The position numbers and the translations under genes are program-made. The notes below the pieces were generated by a model. It ran no database searches, was not told the DNA's origin, and worked only from the letters and a program-made list of their open reading frames with translations. From contig JASGMZ010000231.1 in NCBI GenBank assembly GCA_030156305.1, forward strand, positions 1-5,697: a DNA stretch of 5,697 nucleotides. The letters are read 5' to 3'. Of this stretch, positions 1 to 5,634 are shown one piece after another (positions within the stretch are counted from its first letter, which is position 1; the number at the start of each line of letters is the position of its first letter). This stretch comes from Bacteroidales bacterium (GTDB taxonomy: Bacteria > Bacteroidota > Bacteroidia > Bacteroidales > UBA12077).

Positions 1-1
1 T

Positions 2-256
2 ACAGTAACGAATGTACAGGTTGTAGATGCCGATGGAAATATTTTTGGGCTGCCAGATTATGATATTGAATTTGGAAATACACTTAGCCTAGGAATGAAA
101 TATGTTTCAGTAACACTTGATGTTGACAATCCTTTAAATTATTCAGTCAGTTATAACGGAATCAAATTGATCTATGAAGAAGCATTGGACGCTTTTGTCG
201 GTGAAATTCCAGAAGAGACCTTAGAAACATTGAGTCCGGTAATTGAACGGAATTGA
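2..256 (+). CDS. Secreted BspA-type LRR protein, 3' end only (paralogue 1 of 3)
   Basis: The gene is cut by the left edge of the window; the frame starting at base 2 stays open to TGA at 254-256 and gives 84 residues. The fragment aligns along its whole length with the C-terminal ends of the two genes that follow. Shared blocks are TVTNVQV.DADGN near the start, LGMK.V.V.L.V.NP in the middle, then YSVSY.G and ETL.PVI..N at the stop. It is closer to the second gene than to the third. No leucine-rich repeat lies in the visible part, so that assignment rests only on its paralogues. The full protein is inferred to be an exported surface or extracellular protein of about 450-480 residues. This piece is the end of the shared C-terminal domain, whose function I do not know. 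The next gene starts 122 bases downstream. Confidence 0.8.
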   Translation, partial: TVTNVQVVDADGNIFGLPDYDIEFGNTLSLGMKYVSVTLDVDNPLNYSVSYNGIKLIYEEALDAFVGEIPEETLETLSPVIERN

Positions 257-264
257 TTATGATT

Positions 265-293
265 GCAATCTATGTTATTAAGGGATAGATTGT
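265..293 (+). other. Weak stem-loop after paralogue 1
   Basis: GCAATCTAT (265-273) can pair with ATAGATTGT (285-293), nine pairs including one G-U, around an 11-base loop. It starts nine bases after the stop codon, where a terminator would be expected. However, no T-run follows (TATTGTCAGG) and the stem is AT-rich, so read-through into the next gene is plausible. Confidence 0.25.
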
Positions 294-364
294 TATTGTC
301 AGGCCTCAATAGCGGAGAGGATCACATGAGAAATTTACTTTAAGACAGACTAAAATTTAAAATG

Positions 365-371
365 AGAGAGG
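365..371 (+). promoter_or_regulatory. Ribosome binding site deciding the start of paralogue 2
   Basis: AGAGAGG at 365-371 lies seven bases before the ATG at 379. An in-frame TTG at 373 would leave only one base of spacing, so 379 is preferred. A nearly identical AGAGAGGT precedes the third gene at a similar distance. Both sites also share a TAAAATTTA block just upstream, which suggests the 5' flank was duplicated with the gene. Confidence 0.75.
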
Positions 372-378
372 TTTGAAA

Positions 379-1821
379 ATGAAAAAAACTGTTCAAAGAG
401 GAATAAGTGTGTTTACAACACTTATTTTGCTCGCTAGCTTTGTTCCGTTAGGAGTAATGGCTGAAAGTCAGATCAGCAGTGATGAAAATAGTAACATAAA
501 ATCATACGCAATTAGTGCAGAATATGAATATGTTGACATTGCCGATGGGGTCAGAATTACAAATTATGTTGGGACAGATGAAGAGGTAGTCATACCGGAA
601 ACATTGGATGGCAAAAAAGTTTTAGAGATTGGTGATGAAGCTTTTTATGACAATCGCATTTGTACAAATATAACCGTTCCCGATTCGGTTACCAGTATCG
701 GGAGCATGACTTTTAGATATTGCAGCAATTTAAAAAATATAACCATTCCTGATTCGGTTACGGAGATTGGCTACGCTGCTTTTTCCTACTGCAGCAGGCT
801 GACAAATGTAACGATTCCCGATTCGCTGACGAATATTGAATACTCTGCCTTTTCCTATTGCAGCAGTTTATCATCGGTTTACATACCAGGTTCAGTTAAG
901 AGTATTGGTTATGCTGCTTTTTCATATTGCTATAATTTAGCACAAGTAAATTTGTCAGATTCGGTTGTTACGAATATTGACAGTTATGCTTTTAGTTATT
1001 GTCGAAGCTTAAAAAACATTTCGATTCCTGATTCCGTTACCGATGTTGGCTACGGTGCTTTTATCGGCTGTTCCGACCTGGATTCAATCCAGTTCAACTC
1101 AGCTTATACAGGGATCGGCGATGCAATTCCCACGACAACAACAATTGTTGGTTATGAACCCTCTACGGCTAAAGACTATGCTGATACAAATGGAAATCCC
1201 TTTGAATTAATTGGAGGAAGCGAAACTGATGAGAATTCGACCGATGATGAATCAACTTCGGGATCTGGTATTATTTCCTTTTTGGTAAAAGATATTTATG
1301 GTAATTATTTAGAATATGATAGTGACCTGCTTAATTTGTCATATTTAGTTTATCAGATTAATCCGACAGATAGTCGGGCAGATATGTATCGTCATTTTAA
1401 AGCAGTTACGGACAATGGCGGGAATGTAATTGGGGTAAAAAACAGCCAGAGTGAGTACATTGACTATAATGCGATGATTTCTGCCTATCTGGTCGCGCAA
1501 CTTTCCGGAACGTCGTTTGATGTGGACGCATACCTTGTTTCTAACAAAGCTGTAATGCTATCTGAAACTGTAACGAATGTACAGGTTATTGATGCAGATG
1601 GTAATGGTGCGAGTTCTTCGGCTTATCAAATTACATTTTATCCAACAGTTTACCTGGGAATGAAAAATGTTGTAGTGATTTTAAATGTTAGTAATCCATC
1701 GGCATATTCGGTTTCTTATGGTGGTGTAGCATTGACTTACGAATCAGCAGTAGGTGGTTTTAGGGCTGAAATATCGAAAGATTTCTCAGAAACATTGAAG
1801 CCGGTAATTAGTAAGAATTAA
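379..1821 (+). CDS. Secreted BspA-type leucine-rich repeat protein (paralogue 2 of 3)
   Basis: The protein has 480 residues from the ATG at 379, which the ribosome binding site supports; an in-frame TTG six bases upstream is too close to that site. Residues 1-28 form a Sec signal peptide (MKK, hydrophobic core, GVMA before the cut). Residues ~50-99 are the usual cap (ITNYVGTDEEVVIPETLDGK, then IGDEAF). Residues 100-238 are six LRR_5 units with core IPDSVTxIGxxAFSYC. A closing segment holds GYEPSTAKDYA (~255-279), followed by a Ser/Thr/acidic linker (280-297). Residues 298-480 form a C-terminal domain with LSYLVYQINPT and ADMYRHF, shared with the next gene. There is no LPXTG, SLH or choline-binding repeat, so the surface-anchoring mode is unknown. 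By family knowledge, such proteins act as extracellular adhesins or ligand binders; the ligand cannot be read from sequence. It sits in a tandem array of paralogues and may be co-transcribed with the first gene. Confidence 0.88.
   Translation: MKKTVQRGISVFTTLILLASFVPLGVMAESQISSDENSNIKSYAISAEYEYVDIADGVRITNYVGTDEEVVIPETLDGKKVLEIGDEAFYDNRICTNITVPDSVTSIGSMTFRYCSNLKNITIPDSVTEIGYAAFSYCSRLTNVTIPDSLTNIEYSAFSYCSSLSSVYIPGSVKSIGYAAFSYCYNLAQVNLSDSVVTNIDSYAFSYCRSLKNISIPDSVTDVGYGAFIGCSDLDSIQFNSAYTGIGDAIPTTTTIVGYEPSTAKDYADTNGNPFELIGGSETDENSTDDESTSGSGIISFLVKDIYGNYLEYDSDLLNLSYLVYQINPTDSRADMYRHFKAVTDNGGNVIGVKNSQSEYIDYNAMISAYLVAQLSGTSFDVDAYLVSNKAVMLSETVTNVQVIDADGNGASSSAYQITFYPTVYLGMKNVVVILNVSNPSAYSVSYGGVALTYESAVGGFRAEISKDFSETLKPVISKN
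676..1092 (+). repeat. Six BspA-type LRR units, ~69 bp each
   Basis: Five units of 23 codons and one of 24 (the unit beginning LSDSVV) run in tandem. Each starts at the I/V-P-D-S-V motif and has an aromatic-rich AF.YC segment with one cysteine. Units two to five all contain FSYC, and units two and three are very similar in DNA around the TTTTCCTAYTGCAGCAG stretch. That similarity suggests recent duplication or conversion within the gene. The last unit has FIGC instead, as expected at the edge of an LRR stack. Confidence 0.85.
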
Positions 1822-1836
1822 AAGATGTTCTTTTAA
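1818..1836 (+). other. Small AT hairpin over the stop codon of paralogue 2
   Basis: TTAAAAGA (1818-1825) and TCTTTTAA (1829-1836) are perfect complements around a 3-base loop, and the TAA stop lies inside the left arm. The stem is almost all A-T pairs, so it is weak. It directly precedes the stronger hairpin at 1838-1866, and the two may act together at the transcript end. Confidence 0.35.
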
Positions 1837-1837
1837 C

Positions 1838-1866
1838 ACAGTCTAACCGGATAAAGGTTAGACTGT
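1838..1866 (+). terminator. Probable terminator hairpin of paralogue 2
   Basis: ACAGTCTAACC (1838-1848) pairs perfectly with GGTTAGACTGT (1856-1866) around a 7-base loop, 16 bases after the stop codon. The following tract (TGCTATACTTTTG) is only moderately T-rich, so termination may be partial. Position and the perfect 11-bp stem support the call. Confidence 0.6.
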
Positions 1867-2058
1867 TGCTATACTTTTGATATTCAGCCAAAGCACTATA
1901 TACTTTTCAGCAAGAAAAATTAATACTGGATTATTCGAAAAAATTTGATTATAATATATTTGATAGAAAATTTTATATGCTATTGGCAAAATTATCGGAA
2001 GATGATGATGCAAAACGATAGGAATTTAACCAATAAGGAAAATTAGCCAGTTGCATTT

Positions 2059-2087
2059 ACAGGTATGAATTTCATATCTGTTTTTTT
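2059..2087 (+). terminator. Rho-independent terminator in the spacer
   Basis: ACAGGTATG (2059-2067) pairs with CATATCTGT (2073-2081), nine pairs with one G-U, around a small AT loop. The stem runs directly into seven T (2081-2087) and then ATT. This is the best terminator shape in the window. It lies 237 bases after paralogue 2 and 38 bases after the 46-codon open frame. It may back up the first hairpin, or end a small transcript starting inside the spacer. Confidence 0.7.
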
Positions 2088-2240
2088 ATTAGAATATCAA
2101 TTTTAAATAAGACTAGTTGCTAATAAAAAAAGAATAATACGGTAGGATGCAATCGAATCTGTTTAAGTTTCAAAGAATGGTTTTATGACGACTTAATTTT
2201 GTAACCAGGATCGGAATATCACATATTAAAATTTAGTAAG

Positions 2241-2247
2241 AGAGGTG
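2241..2247 (+). promoter_or_regulatory. Ribosome binding site deciding the start of paralogue 3
   Basis: AGAGG at 2241-2245 (AGAGGTG to 2247) is six bases before the ATG at 2252 and only three before an adjacent in-frame ATG at 2249. The wider spacing and the resulting MKKR signal-peptide start favour 2252. The two choices differ by one residue. Confidence 0.7.
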
Positions 2248-2251
2248 TATG

Positions 2252-3622
2252 ATGAAAAAACGTTTATTTAAAAACTTGAATTGCTTTGCCCTGGTAACAC
2301 TCGCCATTTTTTTGTTTTTTTCGGCAAATGTACTTGCTCAAAATGAAATAATGAATAGTGGTTCAGACGATGTAAAAACGAGCAGTATATCAGCTGAGGA
2401 GATTACACGTTCAATGGCGACAAGTTCTGATGGCATTATAATTGATGCTGGCGGAACAATCACTGGCTATACGGGAACAGATCAGGATGTCGAAATCCCA
2501 GATACTATAAATGGCATAAGAGTTTTGGGGATTGGAGATTTTGCTTTTTTACGAGCCAGTATAGCGACCATTGAATTGCCGAATTCTATCATTAATATTG
2601 GAAAGTATGCTTTTGCCGATTGCACTAATTTAACAACAATTGAGTTATCTGACTCGATTACAAGTATTGGAGAGAATGCTTTTTTAGGTTGTTCAAGATT
2701 AACCTCTATTGATATTCCCAATTCGGTCAGTAGTATTGGTTATCGTGCTTTCTCCGGGTGTAGTAGTTTAAAAAGCATTGATCTTCCATCATCGGTAAAT
2801 TATATTGGGGAAAGAGCTTTTGCTGATTGCTCGAGCATGAATACTATACGAATCCATTCAGCATACACAAACATATATCAAAGTACAACCACACTTCCTA
2901 CTTTCACTACAATAGTTGGATATGATCCTTCGACAGCTAAAGATTATGCTAAAAAATATGATCGTACCTTTATACTAATTGGCGAAGAACCAGAGGAAGA
3001 TCCAGAAGATCCTGAAGATCCTGAAGATCCGACATATGATTCGACAAACACTAGAATGACGACGTTTTTATTACAGGATGTGTATGGTAACTTTTATGAA
3101 TATGATAAGGAATTGATTAATCTATCCTACTTGGTCTATCAGATAAATCCTACGAATGCGAAGGCAGATATGTATCGTCATTTTGCTGTGCTTTTAGATA
3201 AAGGGGGAAAAGTAATAGGTATAAAAGACAGTGAAAAAGGATATATGGATTATGATGCCCTGCTTACTGCTTATTTATTAGCCCAGCTTTCAGGAAAATC
3301 TTTTGCAGTAGATTCATATCTTGAATCAGATGATGCAGAAAGTCTCGGTGTAGAAGTAACAGACCTAAAATATGTTAATAAATATGGAGATGTTTCCGAA
3401 ATTCCGCTTTATTCAATAGAATTTTCAGAATCTCCTCTCATCATGGAACGAAAAATGGTTAAGATTACATTAAAGACTGATAATCCTAAAAACTATACAG
3501 TTAGTTATAATGGAATCGAATTGACTTATGATGAATCTTTGGGATATTTCTGGGCTGAAATTTCGAGTGAAACGTCAGAAACACTGCTTCCGTTAATTGA
3601 ACCTGTGCCAGTGGTTGTATAG
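2252..3622 (+). CDS. Secreted BspA-type leucine-rich repeat protein (paralogue 3 of 3)
   Basis: The protein has 456 residues from the ATG at 2252 (457 if the adjacent ATG at 2249 is used). Residues 1-29 form a Sec signal peptide with cleavage after NVLA. A cap (GTITGYTGTDQDVEIPDTIN, then IGDFAF) is followed by four LRR_5 units at 109-200, two fewer than the gene before it. A closing segment contains GYDPSTAKDYA (~220-245). The linker, 246-268, is an acidic Pro-Glu-Asp repeat. Residues 269-456 are the conserved C-terminal domain (LSYLVYQINPT, ADMYRHF, LAQLSGKSF, YTVSYNGIELTYD). The tail ends in EPVPVVV, a short hydrophobic extension that the paralogues lack. No LPXTG, SLH or other known anchor is visible. 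The role is inferred as an extracellular adhesin or ligand-binding protein, as for BspA-family proteins generally. It is separated from the previous gene by a strong terminator, so it probably has its own promoter. Confidence 0.88.
   Translation: MKKRLFKNLNCFALVTLAIFLFFSANVLAQNEIMNSGSDDVKTSSISAEEITRSMATSSDGIIIDAGGTITGYTGTDQDVEIPDTINGIRVLGIGDFAFLRASIATIELPNSIINIGKYAFADCTNLTTIELSDSITSIGENAFLGCSRLTSIDIPNSVSSIGYRAFSGCSSLKSIDLPSSVNYIGERAFADCSSMNTIRIHSAYTNIYQSTTTLPTFTTIVGYDPSTAKDYAKKYDRTFILIGEEPEEDPEDPEDPEDPTYDSTNTRMTTFLLQDVYGNFYEYDKELINLSYLVYQINPTNAKADMYRHFAVLLDKGGKVIGIKDSEKGYMDYDALLTAYLLAQLSGKSFAVDSYLESDDAESLGVEVTDLKYVNKYGDVSEIPLYSIEFSESPLIMERKMVKITLKTDNPKNYTVSYNGIELTYDESLGYFWAEISSETSETLLPLIEPVPVVV
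2576..2851 (+). repeat. Four BspA-type LRR units of 69 bp
   Basis: Four 23-codon units run from LPNSIINIG to the residues before IHSAYTNI. Each carries the P.S(I/V)..IG..AF..C pattern with one cysteine. The units are less alike at DNA level than those of the preceding gene. The difference in copy number (four against six) is the main length difference between the two proteins. Confidence 0.85.
2996..3031 (+). repeat. Four 9-bp repeats encoding a Glu-Asp-Pro linker
   Basis: Four tandem copies of GAAGATCCN encode (Glu-Asp-Pro)x4 at residues 249-260. Copies differ only in the last base. The stretch joins the LRR domain to the C-terminal domain and replaces the Ser/Thr-rich acidic linker of paralogue 2. 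A 9-bp unit changes length by slippage without shifting the frame. Confidence 0.9.
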
Positions 3623-3721
3623 GAAGAGTAGGTAGCATATCAACTCATAAATTAAGCAAAACAAAAATTGGCATTGAAAAGATATTAGCTTGAGTAGTGG
3701 TAGTCATCCTAATGTAGAACT

Positions 3722-3769
3722 TTGACGCTTATGACAATCCTTACACGCATGTGCGGCGGGAAGCGTTAA
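3722..3769. other. Imperfect hairpin in the convergent intergenic region
   Basis: TTGACGCTT (3722-3730) can pair with AAGCGTTAA (3761-3769) with one G-U. The 30-base interior is unusually G+C-rich for the surroundings (ACGCATGTGCGGCGGG). There is no T-run on either side. It might be a structured 3' end or a scar of another element; I recognise no known RNA family. Confidence 0.25.
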
Positions 3770-3800
3770 TGCTCAATTTATATTAAGTTTAGGAGCGGCA

Positions 3801-3844
3801 AATGGCCGGAATCAGCCGCCATATTGAACCTGATTCCGGCCATT
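3801..3844. repeat. Perfect 15-bp inverted repeat across the stop of the sensor gene
   Basis: AATGGCCGGAATCAG (3801-3815) and CTGATTCCGGCCATT (3830-3844) are exact complements around a 14-base loop. One arm lies in the coding end of the minus-strand gene, including its conserved GRN codons. The other overlaps its TGA (3812-3814) and continues past it. The hairpin would be strong and G+C-rich, but neither direction has a T-run. It may stabilise mRNA ends or contribute to termination between the convergent genes. Confidence 0.7.
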
Positions 3845-5596
3845 CTCCTTGGCCTGGTATAAGGCCGTATCCGCATCCTGAATAAATTTTTCGGTACTTG
3901 TATCCAGCGATGGTATGGTGCTGGAAACCCCCATACTGACTGTCACACAGTCATTTACCAGCGATTGGCAATGAGGAATAGCTTTTTCTTCGATTTGGAT
4001 GAGTAACATGTTGGCGGTTTTAAGAGCTTCTTCTTTGCTTGTTTCGGGTAGTAGAATGATAAATTCTTCACCCCCGTAACGAAAGGCCATATCGGTGGAT
4101 CGCAATGAAATAGGATGACGGTGCCTTAAGCAGCGATGCCATTCGATCTCGATACTTTCATTGTATTGTCGTCGATTCCACAGTCCGGTTAAAGGATCTC
4201 GTAGTGATAGCTTTTCCAGTGCCAGTTTTTGCTCTTCAATCTTTTGTTTGGAAAGCCATAGGTCATGGGTGCGCTCATTGACCAGTTCATCAAGATTGGC
4301 GTTAATGCGGGTCAGTTCAGTGGCCATTTCAGATTTTTTAACTAATGAATCGGAGTATCTTTTGGCTAATACCAGCGAATAACTGAGGACAAAAACCAGC
4401 TGTCCCATAGAACTGTTGGTTTCATTTTGAAATATACTTTTTAAAAATGGCGGCCAAAAGGGACTGTTGGCCAGCACGCTAACCGAAACAATATCCAGAA
4501 TACTGGTGAAAAGAAGCATTGAACCGCCAAAAATAATCAGCAGATTATCATTCGTGTCAGAATTTTTTAGGACAATGACAAAGCGTGTTAGCACATAAAG
4601 GATCAGAAAGACGCAGTAAAGCTGAAAGATCGAATTAACAGGGGAAAAGATTTGCGGTGGAATGACTAAAATGATCAGTGCATAAATAATGGCAAGCGCT
4701 TTTGTCAGCTTGATGACTTTCTGATGAAAATGGACAGGCAGGACACGTTCAAGAAACAGTAGCACCAGGGGCGGACTTAGATAAAATAGCAGCGACTGGA
4801 ACTTTCGGGCAATTACAAAATCAAGATCTGTAAACAGGCTGTAATAATAGGAGGCACCAACCATTGTGGTGCGAAGAGCAATCAGGACACAGAATAGACC
4901 GAAATAGAGAGCAGCCAAATCTTTTTTGCGAAAGAAAAAAAGCGCCAGATGATAAAAACCCATAATTAAAAGCGCACCAAAAAGAAAGAGTGATAAAGCC
5001 AACTCCTGTTCGCGTGACCGAAGAATCTGGTTGGCATTACCAATTTCTAAGGGGCTGAGCATGCCACCGCTAGACATGTAAAAATTGGTGACCTGTAGGG
5101 TGATCTGATTTTCCCCCTTGAGCACATCAAAAAAAGCGATTTGGGGCTGGTACTGGGCAATCATACTGTCACGGCTTGTTCCCAGCTGACCAGCGGAGGC
5201 CACCAAGGTATCGTTGATATATAGCTTATAAGCGGTACGAACCTTGGGAATGTTAATCCCTAAAACGCCGCTTTCAGGGCTTGAAAAACTTAAATGATAG
5301 GTTGCCACTCCTGATCCGGGGATTTTGTTGCCATCGATGACATACTTATTCCAGGAAGAGGGGAAATAAAAACTGCCGCTTTCTTGGCCTTGGCTGATTT
5401 CGTCCGGTTCCAAAAGCTGATTCCAATAGAAATCCCACTCGCCTGTTAAAGGGATAATGGTAGAAAAGAGATCACTCTCGGTGAGATCAAGCATGCCATT
5501 TTCAGCTTCAGCAGGATTTGCCGCCATGACAGATGGACTGAAAGAAGTGATCAAAATCGGGGATAAGATAAACAAAATTAATAGTAGTTTTTTCAT
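3812..5596 (-). CDS. 7TMR-DISM membrane sensor with internally deleted GGDEF domain
   Basis: The protein has 594 residues from the ATG at 5596. An in-frame TTG 15 bases upstream is possible, but the signal peptide favours the ATG. Residues 1-25 are a Sec signal peptide (to SVMA). Residues ~35-190 are an extracytoplasmic beta-rich domain (LTGEWDFYWNQLL, then FPSSWN and YHLSF), probably ligand-binding. Seven hydrophobic segments at ~200-415 match 7TMR-DISM, and a coiled coil follows at ~418-465. The GGDEF domain starts at 467 (DPLTGLWNRR) and has an I-site RSTD (499-502), GGEEF (508-512), VTVSMGVS and AKENGRNQV at the end. It is only ~128 residues instead of about 165: HPISL joins directly to RSTD around residue 498, so the DIDxFKxxND and GHxxGD motifs are absent. 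By family knowledge those hold a metal-binding Asp and guanine-binding residues, so catalysis is doubtful. No ribosome binding site is visible. It may be co-transcribed with the gene ending 38 bases upstream. Confidence 0.88.
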   Translation of the reverse strand: MKKLLLILFILSPILITSFSPSVMAANPAEAENGMLDLTESDLFSTIIPLTGEWDFYWNQLLEPDEISQGQESGSFYFPSSWNKYVIDGNKIPGSGVATYHLSFSSPESGVLGINIPKVRTAYKLYINDTLVASAGQLGTSRDSMIAQYQPQIAFFDVLKGENQITLQVTNFYMSSGGMLSPLEIGNANQILRSREQELALSLFLFGALLIMGFYHLALFFFRKKDLAALYFGLFCVLIALRTTMVGASYYYSLFTDLDFVIARKFQSLLFYLSPPLVLLFLERVLPVHFHQKVIKLTKALAIIYALIILVIPPQIFSPVNSIFQLYCVFLILYVLTRFVIVLKNSDTNDNLLIIFGGSMLLFTSILDIVSVSVLANSPFWPPFLKSIFQNETNSSMGQLVFVLSYSLVLAKRYSDSLVKKSEMATELTRINANLDELVNERTHDLWLSKQKIEEQKLALEKLSLRDPLTGLWNRRQYNESIEIEWHRCLRHRHPISLRSTDMAFRYGGEEFIILLPETSKEEALKTANMLLIQIEEKAIPHCQSLVNDCVTVSMGVSSTIPSLDTSTEKFIQDADTALYQAKENGRNQVQYGG

Positions 5597-5634
5597 AACG
5601 GTAGTTGTCAAGATAGTTGGCAGTTTTTCTTAAA

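Larger units (their letters stand above)
1822..2248. other. AT-rich spacer between paralogues 2 and 3
   Basis: This 427-base stretch has no convincing gene. It holds the hairpin at 1838-1866 and a T-run terminator at 2059-2087. Between them is a + strand frame open from 1881 to a TAG at 2019-2021 (46 codons; ends LLAKLSEDDDAKR). It has no ribosome binding site, and its only ATG, at 1977, leaves 14 codons; it may be a gene remnant or chance. A TATAAT at 1950-1955 has only a 3/6 match to TTGACA 17 bases upstream. Just before the third gene, TTGTAA (2199-2204) and CATATT (2222-2227) are 17 bases apart, a weak promoter candidate. I saw no tRNA, riboswitch or insertion sequence. Confidence 0.5.

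Noticed and set aside
373..378. TTG at 373 as the start of paralogue 2
   Set aside because: It would be one base from the AGAGAGG site; the ATG at 379 has normal spacing and gives a standard MKK signal peptide.
1822..2248. c-di-GMP riboswitch ahead of paralogue 3
   Set aside because: Looked for because a GGDEF protein is nearby, but neither the GEMM-type core motifs nor a c-di-GMP-II-like core could be seen here or in the shorter spacers.
2482..2721. Open frame of 79 codons on the minus strand inside paralogue 3
   Set aside because: It lies antisense to the LRR repeats, has a repetitive translation that mirrors them, and has no supporting ribosome binding site or homology.
3722..3769. Integron attC-like site or insertion-sequence end
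   Set aside because: The G+C-rich hairpin lacks the attC core sequences, and no transposase, integrase or matching terminal repeat is present.
4161..4382. Open frame of 73 codons on the plus strand inside the sensor gene
   Set aside because: It is antisense to the coiled-coil and early GGDEF coding region; the Ser-rich translation is typical of an antisense shadow.
5597..5611. TTG at 5611 as the start of the sensor gene
   Set aside because: It adds MTTTV before a complete signal peptide that begins naturally at the ATG, and it has no ribosome binding site either.
5590..5611. TTGACA on the minus strand at 5606-5611 as a -35 box
   Set aside because: No -10-like hexamer occurs 16-18 bases downstream, and any start there would lie inside the coding sequence.
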